Source of the DNA: Streptomyces cacaoi
GTDB lineage: Bacteria > Actinomycetota > Actinomycetes > Streptomycetales > Streptomycetaceae
Length of the DNA stretch: 64,000 bases
Assembly: GCF_006539165.1 (NCBI RefSeq)
Contig: NZ_BJMM01000030.1
Span: 30,301 to 94,300, forward strand
Direction of reading: 5' to 3'
The notes below the pieces were generated by a model, which worked only from the letters and a program-made list of their open reading frames with translations, made no database searches and was not told where the DNA came from. Shown here one piece after another: positions 50,671 through 58,599 of the stretch; position 1 is the stretch's first letter; each line of letters begins with the position of its first letter. The position numbers and the translations under genes were made by a program.

Positions 50671-51747
50671 ATGCAGAAGACCTCGGCCCGCCTGCTGACG
50701 CTCCTGTCCCTGCTCCAGGCACGGCGGGACTGGCCCGGAGCACTGCTGGCCGAGCGCCTGGAGGTCAGCCCGCGCACCCTGCGCCGCGATGTGGAGCGGC
50801 TGCGCGGGCTCGGCTATCCCGTCACGGCGGCCAAGGGGCCGGACGGCGGGTACCGGCTCGACGCGGGCGCCGACCTGCCCCCGCTGCTGTTCGACGACGA
50901 GCAGGCCGTCGCCCTCGCCGTCGCGCTGCGGAGCGCCGCCACCACCGGAGCCGGCATCGGGGACGCGGCGGCACGGGCGCTGACCACCGTCCGGCAGGTG
51001 ATGCCCGCCCGGCTGCGGCACCGGATCGACGCCCTGCCGGTCACCGCCGTCGGCCGGCCGGCGGACAGGCCGGACACCGAGGCCGCGAGCGGTGTGCTGG
51101 CGGCGCTCGGAGCCGCCGTGCACGCCCGCGAGGTGCTGCGCTTCGACCATGTGCCCGTCTCCTGCCCCGCGGACGGCCGGGACGGTGCCGGGCGGGCACC
51201 GCGCCGGGTGCAGCCGCACCATCTCGTCGCCAGGGAAGGCCGGTGGTACCTGGTCGCGTGGGACCTCGACCGCGAGGACTGGCGGATCTTCCGTGCCGAC
51301 CGGATCGCCCCGCGGACGCCGACGGGCCCCCGCTTCACCCCGCGCGAGGTGCCCGGGGGCGACGTGGCCGCCTTCGTCGACGGCAGGTTCCGCGGCTCGG
51401 ACGGTGCGGGCGGCTGGCCGTGCCGGGGCGAGGTCGTCCTGGATCTGCCGGCCGCCGAGGTCTCCCGGTACCTGGGCAACGGGGTCGCCGAGGAGCTCGG
51501 GCCGGACCGCTGCCGGCTCGTGCTGGGCTCCTGGTCGTGGACCGCGCTGGCCGCCGACCTCGCCAGGTTCGACGCCGGTGTCGAGGTCGTCGGCCCGGAC
51601 GCGCTCAGGACCGCCTTCGCCCGCCTCGCCGAACGCTGCACGGCCGCGGCATCGGGCGCCGCCCTGCCCCGCCCCGGCACGGCGGACCCCCACGCCGCGA
51701 ACGGGAACACCCCGGCCCCGCCCCCGGAATCCGCTCCGGCGCCCTGA
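50671..51747 (+). CDS. WYL-domain transcriptional regulator (DeoR/HTH_11 type)
   Basis: ATG at 50671 (another at 50662 is possible); 358 residues. N-terminal HTH_11: SARLLTLLSLLQARRDWPGALLAERLEVSPRTLRRDVERLRGLGYPV, with GGYRLDAGADLPPLLFDDEQAVALAVAL. The WYL domain appears as LVAREGRWYLVAWDLDREDWRIFRADRI. A WCX-like C-terminal part and a Pro-rich tail follow. WYL regulators sense ligands, including single-stranded DNA in PafBC. Divergent from the HTH_42 glycosylase gene, which it may control. Confidence 0.92.
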   Translation: MQKTSARLLTLLSLLQARRDWPGALLAERLEVSPRTLRRDVERLRGLGYPVTAAKGPDGGYRLDAGADLPPLLFDDEQAVALAVALRSAATTGAGIGDAAARALTTVRQVMPARLRHRIDALPVTAVGRPADRPDTEAASGVLAALGAAVHAREVLRFDHVPVSCPADGRDGAGRAPRRVQPHHLVAREGRWYLVAWDLDREDWRIFRADRIAPRTPTGPRFTPREVPGGDVAAFVDGRFRGSDGAGGWPCRGEVVLDLPAAEVSRYLGNGVAEELGPDRCRLVLGSWSWTALAADLARFDAGVEVVGPDALRTAFARLAERCTAAASGAALPRPGTADPHAANGNTPAPPPESAPAP

Positions 51748-51836
51748 CGCAGACCCCGTCCTTCGACGCCAAGTCCCGTTGCCCGGGCGGCACTTGGCAC
51801 AGGACCGACTCGGCCGACGGCACAGGCCCGGCCCGG

Positions 51837-51956
51837 CCGGCGACCCGGGACGCACTCCGGCCGACGGCCCGCGACGCACTCCGACCGGCGACCCGCGACG
51901 CACTCCGACCGGCGACCCGCGACGCACTCCGACCGGCGGCCCGGGACGCAGTCCGA
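51837..51956. repeat. 24-bp tandem repeat, five copies
   Basis: Units starting CCGGCGACCCGCGACGCACT at 51837, 51861, 51885, 51909 and 51933, with a partial sixth. They fill the gap (51748-51997) between convergent WYL and TetR genes. No spacer structure, so not a CRISPR. Confidence 0.93.
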
Positions 51957-51997
51957 CCGACAGCCCGGCTCGGACCAACCGGCAGCCCCGGCCCGGC

Positions 51998-52615
51998 TCA
52001 GCCCTCGGGCCCCGTGCCCGGGAAGAGGCGGTCGAGGTGGTGGCGCAGCACGCCGGCCGCGTCGTGGGGGCTCCGCTGACCGGCGAGGATTCCCGAGCCG
52101 AGTCCGGCCGCCATGGCCAGCAGTCCGGCCGCCTCCCGGCGCGGGTCGGCGCCGGGGGTCAGGAGGCCCTCGCCCAGGGCCTGTTCGAGCAGGTGCGTCA
52201 CGGCGTTCTCGGCGGCGTCGGGCGCGTCGGTGAACGGCTGCGCCGCCAACGCCTCGTCCGTCGCGGCGAGTACGGCGTACGAGGTGAACAGCAGATGGAA
52301 GGTGCGGGACTCCTCGTCCGTGGGCAGCGACTCCAGCAGCAGGGCCTCGACGGCCGCGCGCGGCCCGGCGCCCTCGCCCGCCGCGCGTCTGCGTGCCGTG
52401 GCCCGTTCGCCGAAGTCGGCGGCCAGTTGGCGCAGTCCGTGCAGCAGCAGCTTCTCCTTGGTCTCGAAGTAGTACTGCACCAGCCGCAGGGAGATCCCGG
52501 CCTCGGCGGCCACGTCGCGCATGCCCACCCGGTGCAGTCCGCGACGGCCGGCGACCCGGATGAGGGCCCGGGCGATCGCGGTCCGCCGCTCCTCGTGGTC
52601 GACGCGCTTGGGCAC
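51998..52615 (-). CDS. TetR-family repressor
   Basis: GTG at 52615, with GGGAG 8 bases upstream; 205 residues. HTH: RRTAIARALIRVAGRRGLHRVGMRDVAAEAGISLRLVQYYFETKEKLLLHGL. The C-terminal ligand domain is helical with no recognised specificity. Divergent from the alpha/beta hydrolase gene; two matching 16-bp inverted repeats lie between, presumably its operators. Confidence 0.93.
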   Translation of the reverse strand: MPKRVDHEERRTAIARALIRVAGRRGLHRVGMRDVAAEAGISLRLVQYYFETKEKLLLHGLRQLAADFGERATARRRAAGEGAGPRAAVEALLLESLPTDEESRTFHLLFTSYAVLAATDEALAAQPFTDAPDAAENAVTHLLEQALGEGLLTPGADPRREAAGLLAMAAGLGSGILAGQRSPHDAAGVLRHHLDRLFPGTGPEG

Positions 52616-52654
52616 GCTGCTCACTCCCTGTTCGGCCTGCTGACGGCCGGTTGA

Positions 52655-52692
52655 TGGTACCGCCGTACCACGTTCATGGTACGTTCGTACCA
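52655..52692. promoter_or_regulatory. Twin TetR operators
   Basis: TGGTACCGCCGTACCA (52655-52670) and TGGTACGTTCGTACCA (52677-52692) are 16-bp inverted repeats sharing arms TGGTAC/GTACCA, centres 22 bp apart. They lie between the TetR and hydrolase starts, so binding would control both. Confidence 0.8.
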
Positions 52693-52723
52693 CAAAAATG
52701 GAGCTGCCGAGGAGGCGTCCACC

Positions 52724-53674
52724 GTGCCGAGAGCCGTGCCCCGCACCCGCGACCACACCCGCACCACCACCCGGCCCGATGTCGGGCGCTATGTGAACGA
52801 GGAGCTGCGCGAGCGCTATCTCGCCGCGTGCGCCGCCGTTCACGCGCTGGGCCCGGCCCCGGCGGCCGAGACCGAGGTGGAGACCGCCTTCGCCACCACC
52901 CACGTCTACCGCTACGGGCCCGCACGGGCCGACGCCCCGGAACATCTCCCCGTGGTGCTGGTGCACGGCGCGGGGACCAACTCCGCGATGTGGTACCCGA
53001 ACACGGGCGACCTGAGCGCCGAACGCACCGTCTTCGCGCTGGACACCCCGGGCGACCCCGGGCTGAGCGTGCAGCGCGAACCCCTGCACCGGCCCGAGGA
53101 CGCCGCGCAGTGGCTCGACGAGACGCTGGCCGGGCTCGGCCTGGACCGCGTCCACCTCGTCGGCGTCTCCTACGGCGGCTGGCTCGCGCTCAACCAGGCC
53201 CATCTGCGGCCCGAACGGCTCGCGTCGGTCACCCTGCTCGACCCGGGCGGCCTGGAGAAGGTCGGACCCCGGTTCTTCGCCTGGATCTTCGCCGGTTTCC
53301 TCGCCACGTTCGCACCCCGCGCGCTGCGGGTCCGACTGGCCGCCTGGCTGGAGCAGCCCGTGCTCGTGGTGCCGGAGCTGCGGAACATGATCCGCGCCGG
53401 TGTCCGGGCCCATCGCATCCGCCGCCCGGCGCCCGCACCGCTGACCGAGGACGAACTGCGCACCGTGCGCACGCCGTTGTATCTGCTCCTCGGCCGCCGC
53501 AGCCTGCTGCTGCACCCCCGCCGGCAGGCGGAGCGGGTGCCGCGGCTGATACCGGGAGCGCGCGCCGAGATCGTCGAACGGACCGGGCACGGGCCGCAGA
53601 TCGATCACGCCGAGGAGGTCAACGCCCGCATCCTGGCCTTCCTCGCGGCGACGGAGGCCCACGGACGGGCCTGA
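52724..53674 (+). CDS. Alpha/beta hydrolase
   Basis: GTG at 52724 with GGAGG 8 bases upstream; the ATG at 52676 sits at the edge of an operator and is rejected. 316 residues. Oxyanion region VVLVHGAGTNSAMWYPN, nucleophile elbow VHLVGVSYGGWLAL (Ser), YLLLGRRSLLLHPRRQ with the acid region, and ERTGHGPQIDH with the His. Substrate unknown. Probably derepressed when the divergent TetR binds its ligand. Confidence 0.9.
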   Translation: MPRAVPRTRDHTRTTTRPDVGRYVNEELRERYLAACAAVHALGPAPAAETEVETAFATTHVYRYGPARADAPEHLPVVLVHGAGTNSAMWYPNTGDLSAERTVFALDTPGDPGLSVQREPLHRPEDAAQWLDETLAGLGLDRVHLVGVSYGGWLALNQAHLRPERLASVTLLDPGGLEKVGPRFFAWIFAGFLATFAPRALRVRLAAWLEQPVLVVPELRNMIRAGVRAHRIRRPAPAPLTEDELRTVRTPLYLLLGRRSLLLHPRRQAERVPRLIPGARAEIVERTGHGPQIDHAEEVNARILAFLAATEAHGRA

Positions 53675-53805
53675 CCCGCCACCCCGCCGGGAGCCCTCGC
53701 CCGGCACCACGGCCTGCCGCCGGAGACCCAGGGCTGCGCACCTCCGGGGCCCCGGCGGCTCGCACCTCCCTCGACCTGCACGTTCCTGCTCAGCACAGCA
53801 CCGGG

Positions 53806-53857
53806 TTGACAGCCGCGGGCGCCGCACCTCATGCTTTCACTACTTAATTAGTGAAAG
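53806..53857 (+). promoter_or_regulatory. Promoter and YtrA-type operator of the GntR/ABC operon
   Basis: TTGACA at 53806-53811 and CATGCT at 53830-53835 (18-bp spacer). CTTTCACTA (53834-53842) and TAGTGAAAG (53849-53857) form a perfect 9-6-9 inverted repeat over the start of transcription. It ends 10 bases before the regulator's GTG. Confidence 0.75.
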
Positions 53858-53867
53858 GGGTCAGGGC

Positions 53868-54266
53868 GTGACCGAGCCCCGGATCGAGTACCGCATCGAC
53901 AGGCGGAGTGGCGTAGCCACCTATGTGCAGATCATTCAGCAGACCGAACAGGCGCTCCGGCTCGGTCTGCTGGAGGAGGGAGACCAGTTGCCGACGGCCC
54001 GTGCCGTGGTGGAAGCCACCGCGGTCAATCCGAACACCGTGCTCAAGGCGTACCGCGAGCTGGAACGCAAGGGGCTGGTGGAGGCCCGCCGCGGGATGGG
54101 CACCTTCGTCCGCCGCGGCCTGCGCACCACCCCCGTGGACTCCGGGCTCCACGCCGATCTGGCCGGCTGGGTGCGCCGCGCCCGGGAGGCCGGGCTGGAG
54201 CGGGACGACGTGACCGCGCTCTTCAGCTCGCTGCTCGACGAGCACTTCCCGCAGGAGGCCCGATGA
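53868..54266 (+). CDS. YtrA-subfamily GntR regulator
   Basis: GTG at 53868; 132 residues. IDRRSGVATYVQIIQQTEQALRLGLLEEGDQLPTARAVVEATAVNPNTVLKAYRELERKGLVEARRGMGTFV is the GntR winged helix with the short YtrA-type C-terminus (about 45 residues). YtrA repressors control adjacent ABC exporters. The ABC ATPase start overlaps its stop (ATGA), and the perfect inverted repeat upstream supports autorepression. Confidence 0.94.
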   Translation: MTEPRIEYRIDRRSGVATYVQIIQQTEQALRLGLLEEGDQLPTARAVVEATAVNPNTVLKAYRELERKGLVEARRGMGTFVRRGLRTTPVDSGLHADLAGWVRRAREAGLERDDVTALFSSLLDEHFPQEAR

Positions 54267-55147
54267 CCGGCGCGGAGCCGGCGGTCGAGGCGTCCGGGCT
54301 GGTCAAGCAGTTCGGACGGCGGCGCCCCGCGGCACTGGACGGTTGCAGCTTCCAGGTCGGGGCCGGCAGCGTCTGCGCACTCGTCGGCCCCAACGGGGCG
54401 GGCAAGTCCACCCTGTTGGACCTCGCGGCCGGGGTGAGCAGCCCGACCGAGGGCAGCATCCGGCTGCTCGGCGGGCACACACCCGGCGAGGTGCGCGAGC
54501 GCGTCTCCTACCTCGCCCAGGACAAGCAGCTCTACCCGCAGCTCACCGTCGCCGAGACCCTGCGCATGGCGGCCGGCCTCAACCCGGGCCGCTGGGACGC
54601 GCGGTACGCCGCCGACGTGGTCGAGCAGGGCGGCGTGGACCCGGGCACCCGCGTCCGCCGGCTCTCCGGCGGCCAGCGCACCCGCGTCGCGCTCGCCCTG
54701 GCCCTGGGCAAGCGGCCCGATCTGCTGCTGCTCGACGAGCCGATGGCCGCGCTGGACCCGCTCGCCAGGAAGCAGTTCACCGGGCTGCTGATGGCGCACG
54801 TCGCCGAGCACGGCGCCACCGTCCTGCTCTCCTCGCACGACCTCGGCGAACTCACCGACACCTGCGACGACTTGGTGCTCCTCGGACAGGGCCGGGTACG
54901 GCTGGCCGGCGCGACCGACGCGCTGCTCGACGCGCATCTGCTGGCCACCGGCCGCGGCACCGTCGAGGACCTGTCCGCGCACACCGTGGTCGACTCCCGC
55001 GCGGCAGGCCGCGGCACCACCGCGCTGCTCCGCCCCGCGGGGCCGCTCCCGGACGGCTGGAGCACCGCCCAGCCGTCACTGGAGGAGCTGGTCGTCCACT
55101 ACCTCGGCGCTCCGGACGCACCCCCGCTCGATCTCTCCGCCGACTGA
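54263..55147 (+). CDS. ABC exporter ATP-binding protein
   Basis: ATG overlaps the GntR stop; 294 residues. Walker A GPNGAGKSTLLDLA, Q-loop SYLAQDKQLYP, signature RLSGGQRTRVALALALG, Walker B LLLLDEPMAALDP and the SSHDLGE H-loop are all intact. Pairs with the membrane protein encoded 49 bp later. DrrA/YtrB-like exporter class; cargo unknown. Confidence 0.94.
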   Translation: MTGAEPAVEASGLVKQFGRRRPAALDGCSFQVGAGSVCALVGPNGAGKSTLLDLAAGVSSPTEGSIRLLGGHTPGEVRERVSYLAQDKQLYPQLTVAETLRMAAGLNPGRWDARYAADVVEQGGVDPGTRVRRLSGGQRTRVALALALGKRPDLLLLDEPMAALDPLARKQFTGLLMAHVAEHGATVLLSSHDLGELTDTCDDLVLLGQGRVRLAGATDALLDAHLLATGRGTVEDLSAHTVVDSRAAGRGTTALLRPAGPLPDGWSTAQPSLEELVVHYLGAPDAPPLDLSAD

Positions 55148-55196
55148 GCCGTCCCCTCCCCACCGTCCCGTCCCACCGCTCCAGGAGACCAAGACC

Positions 55197-56090
55197 ATGA
55201 CCACGCACGTCGCTTCCCCCCACTCCGCGTTCGACAGCGGCGGTCGGCCGGGCGGCCCGGTCCGCTCCGTGATACGGCTGCACCGCGGCGGCCTCTGGGT
55301 CTGGGTCGGCTATCTCGCCGTCACCGCCGGGGTGCTGCTGTGGCTCTACGGGCCCGGCGGCTCGGCAGCGGAGCAGGACAGCATCTACTGCTCACACCAC
55401 CAGTGCTACGACTTCGGTGCCATCGGCGCCTACAAGGACATGCTGATCGTCGTCGATGTGCTGATCCGGGCCGTCGCCTTCCTGGCGCCCGCCTACGTGG
55501 CCGCGCTGCTGGTCGGCCGCGAGTTGCAGCACGGCACCCACCGGCTGGCCTGGACCCAGGGCGTCTCCCCGGCGCGCTGGCTGGCCGCCCGGCTGGCGGT
55601 CCCGGCGGTCGCGGTGACGGTCGGCACCGGTGTGCTGGTGGCCCTCTTCCACCTGGTCAGGTCGGCCGAGTTCGGGGTCGGCAACTGGGGCTTCTTCGAC
55701 TCCAACGTCTACTACGACGGCGGTCTGCTCGCCTTCGTCTACCCGCTGCTCGGCGTCGCGCTGGGCGCCCTCGCCGGCCTGCTGCTGGGCCGCTCGGTCC
55801 CCGCCGCGCTGGTCGCCGTGGCCGCCATGGCCGCCGTCCAACTGCTCATGCAGGCCCTGCGGTTCAAGCTGCTGCCCACCGAGACGCGCACCAGCAGCGG
55901 CACCTACGACGTGCCGAGCGGCGCGGAGCTCCAGGGCGTCGACGAGGCGAACGTGCACCACATCACCGCCCACTTCCACCCGGCCTCGCACGTGTGGCCG
56001 CTCCAGTTCATCGAGTCCGGCATCGTCCTGGCGGCGGCCGCGCTGGCCGTCGCCGGCACCTTCCAGCTGCTGCGCAACCGGGCCGGCTGA
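55197..56090 (+). CDS. ABC-2 type exporter membrane subunit
   Basis: ATG at 55197 behind AGGAGA; 297 residues, six membrane segments. GLWVWVGYLAVTAGVLLWLYG, VLIRAVAFLAPAYVAALLVGRELQHGTHRLAWTQGVSPARWLAARLAVP, and a last helix after FIESGIVLAAAAL. The ELQHGTHRLAWTQ-type loop is common in Streptomyces transporters of this class. Last gene of the operon, before a strong terminator. Confidence 0.9.
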   Translation: MTTHVASPHSAFDSGGRPGGPVRSVIRLHRGGLWVWVGYLAVTAGVLLWLYGPGGSAAEQDSIYCSHHQCYDFGAIGAYKDMLIVVDVLIRAVAFLAPAYVAALLVGRELQHGTHRLAWTQGVSPARWLAARLAVPAVAVTVGTGVLVALFHLVRSAEFGVGNWGFFDSNVYYDGGLLAFVYPLLGVALGALAGLLLGRSVPAALVAVAAMAAVQLLMQALRFKLLPTETRTSSGTYDVPSGAELQGVDEANVHHITAHFHPASHVWPLQFIESGIVLAAAALAVAGTFQLLRNRAG

Positions 56091-56111
56091 CCACCGGCCC
56101 GCGCCGATGAG

Positions 56112-56156
56112 GGCGCCCGCTACCGCTGTCGGGGGGCAGCGGAAGCGGGCGCCTTT
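56112..56156 (+). terminator. Strong terminator of the GntR/ABC operon
   Basis: 17-bp arms (56112-56128 and 56137-56153) pair with one mismatch around an 8-base loop, then TTT. It lies 22 bases after the membrane-subunit stop, and also before the convergent kinase gene. Confidence 0.88.
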
Positions 56157-56240
56157 CCGTCGTCTCCGGCGCCCGCACTGGGCGGTCCCCGACGGCAGCC
56201 GCCGCCACGCCGCACAGGCGGCGGACGGGCGGAAACGCCG

Positions 56241-57155
56241 CTAGGCGGCGGCGAGTTCGGAAGCGTGCGGTGGTTCCGCGCCCGCGCGGGAGCAGGTGAG
56301 CGCCGAGGCGCGCGCGGCGAAGCCCAGCACCTCCCGCCACCCGTCCGGGTCGAGCCCGTCGAGCGCGCCGGGCGCGAACAGCTCCCGCTGCCCGAGCGCG
56401 TGCAGCAGCGCGGCGTTGACGGTGTCACCGGCGCCGATGGTGTCGACGACGTCGACGCGCTCGCCCGGCACGGACAGCTGCCGCCCGTCGCGGGTGAAGA
56501 CCGTCAGCCCGTCGGCGCCCCGGGTGAGGACGACGGCGGCCGGGCCGGCGGCCAGCCAGTCGGCGACGTCCCCGCCGAGCCACTCCGCGTCGTCCTCGCT
56601 CAGCTTCAGCAGCGAGACGGAGGGCAGCCAGCCGCGGAACCGGGCGCGGTAGGCGTCGGCGTCCGGTATCAGCCCGGCACGGATGTTGGGGTCGAGCGCG
56701 ACGAACACCCCGCGTTCGGCCTCCCGCCGCATCAGCTGCTCGTAGGCGGTGGCGCCCGGCTCCAGGACGAGCGAGCAGGTGCCGAGCGACAACGCCCGGG
56801 TGGCGGCGGGGAGTCGGCCGGGCAGGGCGAAGAGCCGGTCGGCGGTTCCCGCGACGTAGAAGGTGTAGGCGGCCGAGCCCGCCGCGTCGAGCGCGGCGAC
56901 CGCGAGCGTGGTGGGCTCGGCGCCGCGCTGCACCAGGTCCGTCCGCACGCCCTCGGTGTGCAGCCGCTCCAGCAGGGACTCCCCGAAGGCGTCGGTGGAG
57001 ACACGGGAGCAGAACGCGGTGGGCGTGCCGAGCCGCCCCAGCGCCACGGCGGTGTTGTACGGGCCGCCGCCGCGCGCGGGACGCAGCGCGGCGAGGGGGT
57101 CGCCGGCGCTCTGCGGCACCAGGTCGATCAGGGCTTCACCGGCTACGACGATCAC
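56241..57155 (-). CDS. PfkB-family carbohydrate kinase
   Basis: GTG at 57155 behind AAGGAA; 304 residues. N-terminal IVVAGEALIDLVPQSAG, GGGPYNTAVALGRLGTPTAF, and C-terminal DVVDTIGAGDTVNAALLHAL with the anion hole GAGD and catalytic Asp. Fructokinase- or ribokinase-like; phosphorylates a sugar at an end hydroxyl. Substrate not decided. Single gene. Confidence 0.93.
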   Translation of the reverse strand: MIVVAGEALIDLVPQSAGDPLAALRPARGGGPYNTAVALGRLGTPTAFCSRVSTDAFGESLLERLHTEGVRTDLVQRGAEPTTLAVAALDAAGSAAYTFYVAGTADRLFALPGRLPAATRALSLGTCSLVLEPGATAYEQLMRREAERGVFVALDPNIRAGLIPDADAYRARFRGWLPSVSLLKLSEDDAEWLGGDVADWLAAGPAAVVLTRGADGLTVFTRDGRQLSVPGERVDVVDTIGAGDTVNAALLHALGQRELFAPGALDGLDPDGWREVLGFAARASALTCSRAGAEPPHASELAAA

Positions 57156-57312
57156 GGGCGGTTCCTTCGCGGCGCTCGACAGGGGTGCGGCGGCCGGCGG
57201 CGCGACGGCGGCGCGACCGGACGGCTGCGAGGGTAGCCGACCCGTCGTTCCCGCCCGGACCAGGGGCGGAAGGCGCACCGGACCCCGCCGGTGCGCCACC
57301 CCGGGGAGTTTT

Positions 57313-57327
57313 TGAAAACGAATCCCA
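57313..57327 (+). promoter_or_regulatory. Zur-box-like sequence upstream of rpmF
   Basis: TGAAAACGAATCCCA agrees at 11 of 15 positions with the actinobacterial Zur box TGAAAATGATTTTCA (consensus from memory). It lies 46 bp before the rpmF start. Confidence 0.5.
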
Positions 57328-57373
57328 TTTACGATGGACCTCGTCGACCGGCACACCGACCCGAGGAGGACCC

Positions 57374-57544
57374 GTGGCCGTACCCAAACGGAAGATGTCG
57401 CGCAGCAACACCCGCCACCGCCGGGCGCGCTGGAAGGCCGAGCCGCCGCAGCTCGTACCGGTCACCCTGAACGGCACCGTGCACCGCGTGCCGCGGCGCC
57501 TCGTCCGGGCCTACGAACGCGGGCTGCTGCGCCCCGAGGAGTGA
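57374..57544 (+). CDS. rpmF: Ribosomal protein L32, cysteine-free paralogue
   Basis: GTG at 57374 after GGAGGA; 56 residues. VAVPKRKMSRSNTRHRRARWK is the invariable L32 N-terminus; PVTLNGTVHRVPRRLVRAYERGL follows. The four zinc-ribbon Cys of the standard L32 are missing. Such zinc-free copies replace the zinc-binding form in zinc starvation under Zur control, consistent with the site upstream. Confidence 0.93.
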   Translation: MAVPKRKMSRSNTRHRRARWKAEPPQLVPVTLNGTVHRVPRRLVRAYERGLLRPEE

Positions 57545-57570
57545 GCGGCTGACCGGCGACGGCCGCCGGC

Positions 57571-58443
57571 TCAGCGGAAGTCGGCCGCGTGGTCGCGGGC
57601 CCACCGGGCGAAGGTACGGGCCGGCACCCCGGTGACGGCCTCGGCGGTGGGCTGGGGCCCGAGGCCGGCGGGGTCGAAGGCGGCGATCTCGCGGGGGTCG
57701 GCCGGATTGCCCTCGTAGTCGGCGAAACCGAGCAGGAAGTCCGCGTTCTCCGCGGCGAACCCGCCCTGGGCGGCGTAGCGTTCGCGGGCTTCCTCGGGGG
57801 TGACCTCGACCAGGCGGATCTCCTCGCCGATGGCCTCGGCGATCGCCCGCACCTGCGCGCGCAGGGTGACCGCCGCGGGCCCGTTGAGGGTGTAGGCGGC
57901 ACCGGCGTGCCCGTCCCGCAGGAGCGCGGCCACGGCGACGTCCGCGATGTCCCGCTCGTGCACCGGGAACCAGCCGAAGTCGGGGTTCGGCTCCCGCACC
58001 ACGCGCTCGGCCCGGATGGACGGGCCCCACAACTCCAGCTTGTTCAGGGCGAATTCGCCCGGGCGCACATGGGTCCACTCCAGCCCGGACTCCTCCACGG
58101 CCCGCTCGACCGGCAGATGGTGGGTCGTATCCAGCCCGGCGGACACGGCGCCGGAGGAGAGCACCACGATCCGCCGCACCCCCGCCTCCCGGGCCCGGGC
58201 GACCACCTCGCGCGCGGTCCGCGCGACGGGGAAGAGGAACAGCTGCTCGACGCCCTTCAGCGCCGCGTCCAGCGTCCCGGGCCGGCCGAGATCGCCGTCG
58301 ACGGTCCGCACCCCGGCGGGCAGCAGCCGGGCCGCCCGCTCCGGCGCCCGGCTGAGCGCGCGCACCTCGGCGCCCTCCGCGACGAGCCCCTCGACCACCA
58401 GTCGCCCCACGTTCCCGGTCGCCCCCGTCACCAGCACCGTCAT
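57571..58443 (-). CDS. NmrA-like NAD(P)-binding oxidoreductase
   Basis: ATG at 58443 behind GGAGGGG; 290 residues. MTVLVTGATGNVGRLVVEGLVAEGAEVRALSR holds the GxxGxxG nucleotide site; VLSSGAVSAGL, WTHVRPGEFALNKL and ERDIADVAVAALL are typical of the atypical SDR (NmrA/azoreductase-like) group. The Tyr-Lys catalytic pair is absent, as common in the group. Divergent from a TetR gene with an operator pair between. Confidence 0.9.
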   Translation of the reverse strand: MTVLVTGATGNVGRLVVEGLVAEGAEVRALSRAPERAARLLPAGVRTVDGDLGRPGTLDAALKGVEQLFLFPVARTAREVVARAREAGVRRIVVLSSGAVSAGLDTTHHLPVERAVEESGLEWTHVRPGEFALNKLELWGPSIRAERVVREPNPDFGWFPVHERDIADVAVAALLRDGHAGAAYTLNGPAAVTLRAQVRAIAEAIGEEIRLVEVTPEEARERYAAQGGFAAENADFLLGFADYEGNPADPREIAAFDPAGLGPQPTAEAVTGVPARTFARWARDHAADFR

Positions 58444-58481
58444 CGGCGATCCCCTCCGTCTCCGCGCCCTCGCGCACTTTT

Positions 58482-58522
58482 CCGTATCCGATACGGGAAT
58501 GACTTTACCGTACTCTGCACGG
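58482..58522. promoter_or_regulatory. Twin operators of the TetR/NmrA pair
   Basis: CCGTATCCGATACGG (58482-58496) is a perfect 7-1-7 palindrome. CCGTACTCTGCACGG (58508-58522) is a weaker copy 26 bp away with the same outer arms. Both lie between the divergent genes. Confidence 0.7.
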
Positions 58523-58599
58523 GAATTGAGGGCCGGAGACGGACGCACACGGCAGGCACCGGCCCGCCCCCGGAACGCGCACGGAAGGGACGAGCGGCC

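Noticed and set aside
51837..51956. CRISPR array
   Set aside because: Repeats are contiguous 24-bp units without spacers, and no cas genes are present.
52676..52723. Upstream ATG of the alpha/beta hydrolase
   Set aside because: It adjoins the TetR operator, so it would lie in promoter DNA; GTG 52724 has GGAGG at proper spacing.
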